64,000 bases of DNA from Plasticicumulans lactativorans. GTDB taxonomy: Bacteria > Pseudomonadota > Gammaproteobacteria > Competibacterales > Competibacteraceae. The stretch is from assembly GCF_004341245.1 (NCBI RefSeq), contig NZ_SLWY01000014.1, forward strand, positions 110,918 through 174,917. Reading direction: 5' to 3'. The notes under the pieces are model-generated. The model saw nothing but the letters and a program-made list of their open reading frames with translations. It did no database searches and was not told the DNA's origin. The position numbers and the translations under genes are program-made. This document shows, piece after piece, positions 26,260-33,842 of this stretch. Within the stretch, counting starts at the first letter, position 1, and each line of letters begins with the position of its first letter.

Positions 26260-26476
26260 GGTGCACCCCCGCGACGGCGGCGCTGTCCAGTTGGCGTTCG
26301 GGCGCATCGAGCGCGGCGTAGTGCCGGGCGAAGTCGACCAGCGCGAAGCGGGCGAGCCAGTCGACCGAGCAGGTGGTGTCGGCGCTGGCCAGCGCCTGCA
26401 GGGTGGCATAGGTGTGGCGCGGAACGGCCACGGTGAGCAGCACGGTAGCGCCGTGCACGGGGTGGGGCGTGGGCAT
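26252..26476 (-). CDS. Hypothetical protein, first gene of the replication operon
   Basis: A 74-residue protein (MPTPHPVHGATVLLTVAVPR, then HTYATLQALASADTTCSVDW) with an ATG preceded by AGGAGGGCACCCC, a good ribosome-binding site (AGGAGG 7 bp away). The HTYATLQAL and DWLARFALVDFARHYAAL segments suggest a small helical, possibly ribbon-helix-helix-like fold, but I cannot assign it. It is the first gene after the terminator-bearing leader. The same frame is open through the leader up to 27376, so readthrough products are possible. Confidence 0.65.
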   Translation of the reverse strand: MPTPHPVHGATVLLTVAVPRHTYATLQALASADTTCSVDWLARFALVDFARHYAALDAPERQLDSAAVAGVHHG

Positions 26477-27187
26477 GGGGTGCCCTCCTACTTGGTCGTT
26501 GAACAGCTGCGCCTGTTGAAGGGCGCCAAGGGGTTCAACACCGGAAGTAGGCACCGGCCGCGCACTTTTTCCCTTGCGGGTGTTGTATGGGTGCGCGCCC
26601 CTCGGCATGGAAACCGTGGGACCGGAAACGAAAAACCCGCCAGCGACGGCGGGTTGCTGGCCTACTCCAAGGGTGTTGAAGCCCTGTGCGGCAGCGTCCG
26701 CGGCCGGTACGTGCCGGTCCATTGGATTATGGCTATGGGTTGCGGCTACCTGATAGGCAATGCCGCGGCGGCGTGTCTGCAGGTGGGCCACCAAGTGCAC
26801 CGGGTGGCGGCGGCCGTGCGTCATGGTGCCGATTCCCACACGCCACTGAAGCTCAGCGCCAAGGAACCACCGGTCGGTGCCCATGATCCCCGCTCCGCGG
26901 GGCGATCCACCGCGCACGCGCTCGGCAGAACCAAACGAGCGAAGCCGCACCGCCCGGCATGGCACACCGATCGCCAGCATCACGACGGGCACCGGCACCG
27001 GTCGACCCGCCAACAGCAGCAGGAAGGCCACCGGCGTGGTGCGCTCGGCGGCGCCGTCGTGCCAGATCACGCGCCACCCAGGCGCAAGCCGCAGCCGCAC
27101 GAAGGCATCACCCCCTCGCAGCTCGGTGCCCGGCGGCGGTAGCAGCCGGCGGAAACCGTCGGGGTAGCTGTGACCGCTCAGAGACAT
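26477..27187 (-). other. Leader between AlpA region and replication operon, with an open frame of unclear status
   Basis: No certain gene. A frame opens at ATG 27187 (MSLSGHSYPDGFRRLLPPPG) and stays open, in frame, to the stop at 26252. Codon use is gene-like from 27187 to about 26960 (PGWRVIWHDGAAERTTPVAF) and poor afterwards, where an intrinsic terminator (26631-26655) sits inside the frame. Long open frames of this kind across leader regions occur in P4-like elements and are sometimes annotated as Ash-family proteins. CCAAGGG is repeated at 26526 and 26667, and TTCAACAC (26534-26541) is complementary to GTGTTGAA (26673-26680). These sequences bracket the terminator. Confidence 0.45.
26631..26655 (-). 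terminator. Intrinsic terminator in the operon leader
   Basis: On the minus strand AACCCGCC, loop GTCGCT, GGCGGGTT followed by TTT and CGTTTCC: an 8-bp GC-rich stem with a U tract. It stands about 155 bp upstream of the first operon gene, so it would stop transcription before the replication genes unless antiterminated. Confidence 0.75.
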
Positions 27188-27367
27188 GGCGTCACCTCGC
27201 CCCGGCGCACGGTCGGCTGTTTCGCGGCTTCGGCCGCCAGGGCACACGCGGCGGTCGGCTCGGGGGTGCGCGATGCACACGGCGCGGTGGGGGGCGGCGC
27301 ACTTAGCCAGCGCCTGCAGGTAGGCATCGGCGTGTCCATAGGCGGCTCGGCACGGGTGGCGGGTCAT
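27178..27367 (-). pseudogene. Small ORF after alpA with a frameshift in a C run
   Basis: ATG at 27367 overlaps the alpA stop and begins MTRHPCRAAYGHADAYLQAL. After about 25 codons, at CCCCCC near 27290, the neighbouring frame becomes the gene-like one: it reads ALAAEAAKQPTVRRGEVTP and ends at TGA 27178, overlapping the ATG at 27187. One C less would give a 62-residue protein coupled at both ends. This is either a real frameshift or a base-call error in the homopolymer. Confidence 0.45.
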
Positions 27368-27609
27368 GCCGGGCACCCCGCGCGGCGTTTCCGCGGCTTC
27401 GCCGGCGCCTCGGTGGAATCGGCGGCGGCCGGCCGCTCAGCGAGCCAACGCTGTACGTCTTCCATGCGCCAGCCGACGCAGCGCGCAGACAGCCGGATGC
27501 GCCGCGGGAAGCGCCCGGCGCGTTCGAGGTCATAGGCTTGGGTTCGCGAGATACCGGCCACGGCCTGGATGTCGGCGGGCCGGATGATGATAGGTGTAGG
27601 GGGTGCCAC
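27364..27609 (-). CDS. AlpA-family transcriptional regulator
   Basis: An 81-residue MerR-like winged helix of the AlpA group: IIIRPADIQAVAGISRTQAY carries the helix-turn-helix, and RRIRLSARCVGWRMEDVQRW is the wing and following helix. AlpA proteins activate the excisionase or integrase and early genes of P4-like and related prophage elements. Here it stands between the unknown 274-residue gene and the leader of the replication operon. The C-terminus is basic (KPRKRRAGCPA). Family assignment is firm; the target promoter is inferred. Confidence 0.9.
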   Translation of the reverse strand: MAPPTPIIIRPADIQAVAGISRTQAYDLERAGRFPRRIRLSARCVGWRMEDVQRWLAERPAAADSTEAPAKPRKRRAGCPA

Positions 27610-27702
27610 GGTAGATGTCCTCGCATATCGCCGGGCAATGCCGGCTGCGAGGAATGATCACGAGCAAAAAAATAGGAAATAGTCCCGCCTACGTCGACGC
27701 CT

Positions 27703-28527
27703 CTATATTTTCTGGCTTTTTTTGTTGCGCGAACCCTTCTTGCGGCCGGGTGGTGGCTGAGGAAGGTCGAGTTCTTTCCGTAGGTCGGTGATCCAACCCT
27801 TTACGGTCCCATCCTTACACTGCAGGGGGCCCATTTCATTCTTAATGGCAGTGAGCACTTGAGACGCCGACAGCCCATCCCGTAGAAGGGGCTCTGCAAA
27901 TTCTCGCACCCGCTGCTCTTCCTTTGACGAGCCGGCTTCCTTCCGCAGTGCGCGCGCGGCCGCCGTCGGGGTACTTGCTTCATTTGCTTCCCGCCGCGCC
28001 TTTTCCGCTTTGGCTTCCGCGGCTGCACGTTCCCTGGATTCGGCGTAGAAACCGGCCGAGAGGGCGGCGTTTATCATCCCCATCATATGCAGCGCCGCCC
28101 CTTCCGCATCGCCTTCTTCCAGCGCCGTGCGCAAGTCGGAACTGTAAAGCATCACCTCAAAGGCCGCGCACAAAGCGGTGCCATAAGGTATTGCGTCGGT
28201 GCCTATCGCTTTTCCCTGTTGGAAGACTTCGTTCATCCATTGAAGGCGCACATCTTCCTGAGATAAGCCGGCCAGGTCGCGCAGCGGTCTGTAGCCGTTG
28301 GCGTCGAGCACCTTGCATGCCTCGCTTTCGATAAAGCGCGCGACCAGATGCACCGGCCCCGCGTCTGGCACCGGTTCTCCACGCTGGCGCTGCTCTTTCC
28401 GCACGGCGTGCTCCTCGTAGAGTTCGAACATGTGCGCATCGACTTCATCGGGCGTCAGATCGCGCAGCGGTCTGTATTCGGCGGCAGCCGCAGCGCGACG
28501 GCCCGAGCCGGTTGCATCGTTGCTCAC
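27703..28527 (-). CDS. Hypothetical 274-residue protein (intact copy of a partly duplicated gene)
   Basis: No family recognised. The N-terminal ~115 residues (EYRPLRDLTPDEVDAHMFEL) are followed by a hydrophobic helical patch, a charged Ala/Glu/Lys coiled coil (ERAAAEAKAEKARREANEAS) and a C-terminal basic segment (PPPGRKKGSRNKKSQKI). Residues near 225-255 (LLRDGLSASQVLTAIKNEMG) could be a helix-turn-helix of the kind that follows coiled coils in mobile-element proteins. DNA binding is plausible but not shown. The first 342 bases of the gene lie in the duplicated 945-bp unit, so a truncated twin exists at 29092-29472. Confidence 0.75.
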   Translation of the reverse strand: MSNDATGSGRRAAAAAEYRPLRDLTPDEVDAHMFELYEEHAVRKEQRQRGEPVPDAGPVHLVARFIESEACKVLDANGYRPLRDLAGLSQEDVRLQWMNEVFQQGKAIGTDAIPYGTALCAAFEVMLYSSDLRTALEEGDAEGAALHMMGMINAALSAGFYAESRERAAAEAKAEKARREANEASTPTAAARALRKEAGSSKEEQRVREFAEPLLRDGLSASQVLTAIKNEMGPLQCKDGTVKGWITDLRKELDLPQPPPGRKKGSRNKKSQKI

Positions 28528-29130
28528 GCCGTCGTTCCTCGGCTGGCATCGTTCCGAGAAGGAAGCGGCGGGCGCCCGGCGGAACGTCCGGGCTTCGGGG
28601 CGTCCCCCTACCGCCGCGCATCCGATGTTAAGCCGAGCACAGCCCGGCAGCTACGGCGCGCGGTTGGATGCTCGGCAGGGTTGAAAGGTCAGCCGTACAT
28701 CCGAGCGCGTCCCCTCACATCCGCGGCGAGTGACGCGGAAACCGTGCGCAGGTGCCACCGGTGCCCGCCGGCGGCCCCAGCCAGTACCTGGTCGAGCTCG
28801 ATGCCGCGGGCCGCTTGGGGCGCCGGCGGCTCAGGCGCTGCGGGTACACCACCCAAGGCCGCGCGCCGATGGCGGCAGGGGCGGCGCGTGGCGGGCACCG
28901 GATCGCCGCGGCCGCTTGGCAGCAGCGGGCGGTTCACGGTCACCCCAGGGCACACAGGGCACACGCGGGCACACCGACACGTGTGCCCTGTGTATCTGTT
29001 GTAAGTCCATGTTTATGCTGCCTTTGCGTGTCATGGCACACAGGGCACACAGGGCACACGAAAAAACGAACAACCTTTGCGAACACGCCCCCTACTTACT
29101 GATTGGCCAGATAGGTTTTTGGCACTCCCA
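28186..29130. repeat. Tandem duplication unit A (945 bp)
   Basis: Identical, as far as read, to 29131-30075. The shared junction base is a single A, so almost no homology marks the endpoints. The unit contains the 5' part of the 274-residue gene, the non-coding stretch beyond it and one GTGTGCCCT module (copy 3, 28946-29090, inverted relative to copies 1 and 2). The lack of divergence points to a very recent event or an assembly artefact. Confidence 0.9.
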
Positions 29131-29472
29131 AGGTATTGCGTCGGTGCCTATCGCTTTTCCCTGTTGGAAGACTTCGTTCATCCATTGAAGGCGCACATCT
29201 TCCTGAGATAAGCCGGCCAGGTCGCGCAGCGGTCTGTAGCCGTTGGCGTCGAGCACCTTGCATGCCTCGCTTTCGATAAAGCGCGCGACCAGATGCACCG
29301 GCCCCGCGTCTGGCACCGGTTCTCCACGCTGGCGCTGCTCTTTCCGCACGGCGTGCTCCTCGTAGAGTTCGAACATGTGCGCATCGACTTCATCGGGCGT
29401 CAGATCGCGCAGCGGTCTGTATTCGGCGGCAGCCGCAGCGCGACGGCCCGAGCCGGTTGCATCGTTGCTCAC
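29092..29472 (-). pseudogene. Truncated twin of the 274-residue gene
   Basis: The first 114 residues are identical to the protein at 27703-28527 up to AIGTDAIP. The reading frame then crosses the duplication joint at 29130/29131 and adds WECQKPIWPISK before a stop. It therefore lost its coiled coil and basic tail. It keeps the same upstream sequence and probably the same promoter, so a 126-residue product could be made. Confidence 0.85.
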
Positions 29473-30075
29473 GCCGTCGTTCCTCGGCTGGCATCGTTCC
29501 GAGAAGGAAGCGGCGGGCGCCCGGCGGAACGTCCGGGCTTCGGGGCGTCCCCCTACCGCCGCGCATCCGATGTTAAGCCGAGCACAGCCCGGCAGCTACG
29601 GCGCGCGGTTGGATGCTCGGCAGGGTTGAAAGGTCAGCCGTACATCCGAGCGCGTCCCCTCACATCCGCGGCGAGTGACGCGGAAACCGTGCGCAGGTGC
29701 CACCGGTGCCCGCCGGCGGCCCCAGCCAGTACCTGGTCGAGCTCGATGCCGCGGGCCGCTTGGGGCGCCGGCGGCTCAGGCGCTGCGGGTACACCACCCA
29801 AGGCCGCGCGCCGATGGCGGCAGGGGCGGCGCGTGGCGGGCACCGGATCGCCGCGGCCGCTTGGCAGCAGCGGGCGGTTCACGGTCACCCCAGGGCACAC
29901 AGGGCACACGCGGGCACACCGACACGTGTGCCCTGTGTATCTGTTGTAAGTCCATGTTTATGCTGCCTTTGCGTGTCATGGCACACAGGGCACACAGGGC
30001 ACACGAAAAAACGAACAACCTTTGCGAACACGCCCCCTACTTACTGATTGGCCAGATAGGTTTTTGGCACTCCCA
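29131..30075. repeat. Tandem duplication unit B (945 bp)
   Basis: Second copy of 28186-29130, including GTGTGCCCT module copy 4 at 29891-30035. It is followed by an AT-rich 130 bp before the integrase stop. Confidence 0.9.
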
Positions 30076-30208
30076 CCGCCTTCCAGAGATCGAAATCATG
30101 GCACTAAAATCCATAAAAAATAAATAAAATCAAATACTTACATATGTTTCTCCCGCGACCTACTCTACCCGGTTTTTCCGGGTGCCCTGTGCCGTAGGCA
30201 CGCCGGCA

Positions 30209-31456
30209 TCAGCGGCGTAGCGTGACCACCTTCGACGCTTGCGGCACACGCTCGCCGCTCAGTTCGAGCACGTGCACGGCCCAGGCTTCGAGCGCGCGGC
30301 GCTTCTCGGTTTCGTAGCGGTGCGCGTTGTAGACCGCGAGCACGCCGCCGGGGGCATGGTTCAGCACCCGTTCGCCCACTTCATCGGGAATGCCCAACCG
30401 GGCAAGCCCTGTGCGACAGGTCCGCCGCAAGTCGTGCGGCCGGAACGGTTCGAGCCCGCGCGGCCCGGCCTCGGCCAGCGCCCTCGCCAGCATGCTGTCG
30501 ACGCTGTTGGTGATGATGTGCGCGAAGCCGCGCTTGCCTGGAAAGACGTGCTCCCCGCGCACCATGGCGCGCCGGGTTTCAAGGATGGCGAGCACCGCCG
30601 GGGCCAGCGGCACCGCGTGCGCGCGGCCGTTCTTGGTGCGCGCGGCAGGCAGGCGCCACAAGGCCGCCGTCTGGTCGATTTCCTGCCAGGTCAACCCGAG
30701 CACTTCGCCCGGTCGCTGGCCCGTCAACAGCACCAGCCGCAGCGCATCACGCATGCTTGTACTGACCAGCCCGCCGGCGCCGAGCCATTCCCACAGAATC
30801 GGTATTTCCGCATCGCTCAACGCCCGGTCGCGCGGTGTCGCCTTCGCCAAGGGCTTGAGCCCAACAAGGGGGTTAGCCTCGATCAACTCGCGATCGACGC
30901 ACCAGCCGAAGAAGGTCGACAACTTGCTGCGGGTCTGCTCGGCGTAGTGCAGGGCGCCGCGCGCAAGCATCACGTCCAGCACCGCCACCAGATCGCGGCG
31001 GCGCAGGTCACGCAGCTTCGTTTCACCCAGCTCCGGCAGCACGTTGGCGCGGATCGGTTCTTCGATGTTGCGCGCCCGCTTCAACCTCGGCCCCTGTACG
31101 GCCATGTAATCGGCGAAGGCTTGCTTGAGCGTCGGCGCCCGGCGGCGTTCCTCGGCCGCTGTCATCTTCGCTTCGATCGTGGCCTTGCGCTGGTCGAGCG
31201 GATCGGCGCCCGCGTGCAGGGCCTCGCGGGCCACCACGGCCTTCGCGCGCGCTTCCTGCAGGCTGGTCTGCGGATACTGCCCCAGCGTCATGGGGCGCCG
31301 GCGCCCATCGGGGGCGGTGTAGCGCAGCACCCAGGACTTGGTGCCGTTCGGCCAGACCATCAGGCCGAAGCCTTCGCCCTCGGCCACCGTGTAGCGGCTG
31401 GCCTTCGGTTTCAAGGCGCGGATGTATGCGTCGGTGAATCGCTTACTGCCGGTCAT
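30209..31456 (-). CDS. Tyrosine-type integrase (P4 family)
   Basis: A 415-residue site-specific recombinase. The N-terminal DUF4102-type arm-binding domain carries FTDAYIRALKPKASRYTVAE and GFGLMVWPNGTKSW. The catalytic domain has Arg248 (TGQRPGEVL), His341-x-x-Arg344 (HDLRRTCRTGL), His367 (LNHAPGG) and nucleophile Tyr376 (LAVYNAH). Length is typical. It lies next to the right attachment site, with its start facing attR, and is the enzyme expected to have inserted the element into corA. The ATG at 31456 is preceded by a promoter-like AT-rich region containing a 23-bp repeat that also occurs near attL. Confidence 0.95.
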   Translation of the reverse strand: MTGSKRFTDAYIRALKPKASRYTVAEGEGFGLMVWPNGTKSWVLRYTAPDGRRRPMTLGQYPQTSLQEARAKAVVAREALHAGADPLDQRKATIEAKMTAAEERRRAPTLKQAFADYMAVQGPRLKRARNIEEPIRANVLPELGETKLRDLRRRDLVAVLDVMLARGALHYAEQTRSKLSTFFGWCVDRELIEANPLVGLKPLAKATPRDRALSDAEIPILWEWLGAGGLVSTSMRDALRLVLLTGQRPGEVLGLTWQEIDQTAALWRLPAARTKNGRAHAVPLAPAVLAILETRRAMVRGEHVFPGKRGFAHIITNSVDSMLARALAEAGPRGLEPFRPHDLRRTCRTGLARLGIPDEVGERVLNHAPGGVLAVYNAHRYETEKRRALEAWAVHVLELSGERVPQASKVVTLRR

Positions 31457-31503
31457 GATGGTGTGCCCCTACAAGGCTGGATCAGTGCGCAGGGCTGGAT
31501 TGG

Positions 31504-31526
31504 CACATGTACCGTTACATGTACCA
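31504..31526. repeat. Right copy of the 23-bp terminal repeat
   Basis: CACATGTACCG, a T, then TACATG, a T and ACCA: 21 of 23 bases match 18710-18732 in the same orientation. It lies in the integrase promoter region, where integrase or excisionase binding would also autoregulate. Confidence 0.6.
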
Positions 31527-31659
31527 TTTTTTGACCGGTTATCGGTGAATGCTGCCGGATGTCGTCGGACGACTAAAGCGGAATTTTTGAATCTAACTAC
31601 TGATTTTTATGAATTATTATGGACGTCACCGAACGGTATAGGACGATAAAGCGTATTTT

Positions 31660-31680
31660 AAGCGCAAGGGCTGGCTCTGA
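31660..31680. other. attR: displaced original 3' end of corA
   Basis: AAGCGCAA followed by GGGCTGGCTCTGA reads KRKGWL-stop in the corA frame and is followed at once by GC-rich host sequence and tRNA-Arg. With attL it defines the element's limits. Its G/C-ending codons (AAG, GGC, CTC) match host usage better than those of attL. Confidence 0.8.
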
Positions 31681-31742
31681 AGGCGCGCGGCCCGCTGCCG
31701 CACGCGCCGACGCTCTGCTAGACTGCAGCCCCTCCCAAGCCC

Positions 31743-31819
31743 GCCCCGGTAGCTCAGCTGGATAGAGCGTCCCCCTCCTAAGGGGAAGGTCGCACGTTCG
31801 AATCGTGTCCGGGGCACCA
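31743..31819 (+). tRNA. tRNA-Arg (CCU)
   Basis: A 77-nt cloverleaf. Acceptor GCCCCGG/CCGGGGC, D arm AGCUCAGCUGGAUAGAGC, anticodon stem UCCCC/GGGGA with loop CUCCUAA (anticodon CCU), T loop UUCGAAU, encoded CCA. It lies 62 bp past attR. The 307 bp after it (31820-32126) hold no gene I can support. Confidence 0.97.
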
Positions 31820-32126
31820 ACAAAATCAGACTCTTATCCATCGGCTCCATGCTCGCTCAGGTGTTGGGGCACACCGGGGACACGGCAACGCGGCACTCGG
31901 GCCAAGCGCTTGCCGTCGTGATGGCGCCTCTCCGAGTCAGCCCGAAGGCGGCGATCATGATGCTGCCGCGCGGCCTTGGCGGCGCGCTCCTTCATCCATA
32001 TCGATCGGCCTTTCCGGGCCGCGTGGTTTTTGATGACCTTGCGAGAACCGCTGCCGTGTACCCTGCGCGCCGGGTACGCGGTGTGGTACGGCGGTTCTGT
32101 GGCCGTGCGGTACCGGTTATGGGACT

Positions 32127-32708
32127 TCAGCCGACGAACGCACCCGGTACCGGTGGCTCGCCGAGTGCCTGGCGCAGCACCGCCCAGTGCATCGCTTCGT
32201 CACCGAGGATGCTGGCCGCCACCCGCGCCAGTTCGCGGTCGCCGAATTTCGGCACGGCCGCGGTGTAGGCGGTCACCGCGCCCTGTTCCAGGCCGGCGGC
32301 GAAGCGCAGCACGTCTTCCTGTGTCCTGAGGCTCGCTGCCGGAAAGTCGTACTTCGACTGCGCCGCCACGGCGTGGCCGCCCAGTTGGCCGACGGTCGCA
32401 CCGAGCAGGTCGGCGTGCGTCCGGTGGTGTCCCTGGAAGGTCAGCGCGAGCGTGCGCACGGCCGGCACCAGCAGGCCGCTTTCGGCGCCGAGCTGGTAGG
32501 CGGCGATCGCCTGGTGTTCGGCGGCGAGCGCGGCGTTGAGGATTTCGATATCGGTGGCCGTCGCGGCGGTCGATTGCTTCTTTACCGCGGCGGAAACCAG
32601 CGTGCTGCGTCCGCTGAGCAGCGCCAGCGCGAGCGCCGAAAGCGTCGCTCCGCGGCCGAGGAAGCCGCGGCGGGATAGGGACGGTGCGGATGGTGACTGG
32701 ATGGTCAT
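32127..32708 (-). CDS. Tat-exported ferritin-like domain protein
   Basis: A 193-residue protein. Near its start, SRRGFLGRGATLSALALALL is a twin-arginine signal. The mature part is a ferritin-like four-helix bundle with Glu/His pairs spaced as metal ligands: ILNAALAAEHQAIAAYQLG, LTFQGHHRTHADLL, LEQGAVTAYTAAV and ILGDEAMHWAVLRQAL. It would bind iron or manganese outside the cytoplasm; catalysis is not established. The ATG at 32708 fits the Tat signal better than one ten codons upstream. It lies 35 bp after an ECF sigma factor gene, and the two likely form one operon. Confidence 0.85.
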   Translation of the reverse strand: MTIQSPSAPSLSRRGFLGRGATLSALALALLSGRSTLVSAAVKKQSTAATATDIEILNAALAAEHQAIAAYQLGAESGLLVPAVRTLALTFQGHHRTHADLLGATVGQLGGHAVAAQSKYDFPAASLRTQEDVLRFAAGLEQGAVTAYTAAVPKFGDRELARVAASILGDEAMHWAVLRQALGEPPVPGAFVG

Positions 32709-32743
32709 GGAGGCGATCTCCGGTGGCGTGGCGAGCACCCGCG

Positions 32744-33439
32744 TCAGTCGCGCGCGGGCAGTTGTCCGAGCACGCGCGTCACGATGCGGTCGCAGCGCGC
32801 GCCCAGGAACGGGAAGACGTCGGCAAATGAAGCGGCGAGGCAGGAACCGATGTACTCGCGCAGCAGGCGCCGGGCGCGGAAGTCGCGGGTCTTGACCGTC
32901 GCCAGCGGGATGCCGAGCAGCGTGGCGGTCTCCTGCAGGCTCAGCCCCTCGATCTCGCGCATCAGGAACACGACGCGGAAGGCCTGCGGCAGGCGGTCGA
33001 TGGCGGATTCGAGCCAGGCCGACACCTGCCGGCGCGCCGCCTCGGCCTCGGGCTGGTGGCCGAGACTCAGCGGCAGTTCTTCGGCGGGGAGCTCGAATTC
33101 GAGCTGTTCCAACGCCACCGTGGCGTGCCGGCGGCGCAGCCGGCCCAGGGCCTCGTTGGTGACGATGCGCCCGAGCCAGAGCGGCAGCGCCGCCTTGCCC
33201 GCGAGCGTGTCGAGCCGCTGGTAGGCGTGCAGGTACGCCTCCTGCAGCACGTCCTCGGCCTCGTCGTCGTCGCGGACGATGCCGCGCGCCAGCCGGTACA
33301 GCCGACGGTTGTGCCGGCGCATGATCTGCGCGAAGGCCTCGGGTTCGCCGGCCAGCGTCCGCAAGACGAGTTCCTCGTCCCCCTCCGGCGGTGGCGGCAC
33401 GTCGGACAGGTTCGGGCTTCCTTCACGGGTCGTGTTCAT
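32744..33439 (-). CDS. ECF-type RNA polymerase sigma factor
   Basis: A 231-residue group IV sigma factor. Region 2 contains IMRRHNRRLYRLARGIVRDD followed by DEAEDVLQEAYLHAYQRLDT, which binds core and the -10 element. Region 4 is IDRLPQAFRVVFLMREIEGL followed by SLQETATLLGIPLATVKTRD, the -35 binder. No anti-sigma gene is adjacent; instead the next gene encodes the Tat ferritin-like protein. The start is ATG 33439; 50 open codons upstream cover a duplicated non-coding segment. GGAACC followed 18 bp later by a TCTTC-like box lies at about 33460-33490 on the minus strand and could be an autoregulated promoter. Confidence 0.92.
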   Translation of the reverse strand: MNTTREGSPNLSDVPPPPEGDEELVLRTLAGEPEAFAQIMRRHNRRLYRLARGIVRDDDEAEDVLQEAYLHAYQRLDTLAGKAALPLWLGRIVTNEALGRLRRRHATVALEQLEFELPAEELPLSLGHQPEAEAARRQVSAWLESAIDRLPQAFRVVFLMREIEGLSLQETATLLGIPLATVKTRDFRARRLLREYIGSCLAASFADVFPFLGARCDRIVTRVLGQLPARD

Positions 33440-33448
33440 GGCGGTTCC

Positions 33449-33528
33449 GGTCTCGGTGAATGGCACGAAGATGCAGCCATGACCGACAAGGTTCCCGCGG
33501 CTTTTCACCGCTCGCGTGCGCGGTGCCT
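33449..33528. repeat. 80-bp perfect repeat, copy at the sigma factor promoter
   Basis: Bases 33449-33528 are identical to 36226-36305 (same orientation). Weaker similarity continues rightwards for about 200 bp in both places (for example GGGAATCCC and GGGAAGGGG blocks). This copy ends 9 bp before the sigma factor start codon. The gap from 33529 to 33842 holds no gene I can support. Confidence 0.85.
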
Positions 33529-33842
33529 TCAGCGTTGCGTGACGATGGTTCCCGACCGGTCCTGCGCTTGAGGCTGTTGCGAGCGTCAACCGGCGTGTCG
33601 TTCAACCGAACTGCCACGGGAATCCCGGAGACTCCAGTCCTTGGGAAGGGGGCGCCATGGGCGCGACGAGCAGACTCTCCCCGGAGGTTCGGGGCGGTCA
33701 GAGAAGACGGTGCTGGGGCATCGGCACGGGTGCGGGTCGCAATGGGTGGCGATCGTGCCGGCGGCAGCCAGGGGCTGTGGGGCGGTTGATGGCGTTCAGC
33801 GGCCCCGTGCTGCACTTTGGCTTCAGTTGGCGCCCCCTGCCT

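Larger units (their letters stand above)
18652..31659. mobile_element. Integrative element of about 13 kb in corA (satellite-like, no capsid or transfer genes)
   Basis: The limits are set by the duplicated corA tail at 18631-18651 and 31660-31680. The tyrosine integrase (30209-31456) sits at the right end, as usual for site-specific integration. Genes run almost entirely leftward: duplicated unknown gene, AlpA, short genes, primase-helicase, zinc-type protein, ProQ/FinO protein and serine resolvase. This order of integrase, AlpA and a primase-helicase matches P4-like satellites and related integrative replicons. No structural phage, packaging, relaxase or type IV secretion gene is present. 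Stretches without genes, 18652-19256, 19866-20372, 28528-29091 and 29473-30208, hold the GTGTGCCCT modules and AT-richer spacer. Confidence 0.85.

Noticed and set aside
28348..29004. Identical plus-strand 218-codon ORFs (also at 29293-29949)
   Set aside because: They run opposite the recognised minus-strand gene and through the GTGTGCCCT module, giving repetitive HTGHTGHT peptides; identity comes from the tandem duplication.
31626..31850. Minus-strand ORF of 74 codons over tRNA-Arg
   Set aside because: It is the antisense reading of the tRNA gene (RTRFERATFPLGGG is a well-known false translation of tRNAs).
31820..32126. Possible short genes after tRNA-Arg
   Set aside because: Frames on both strands lack codon bias, ribosome-binding sites and recognisable motifs.
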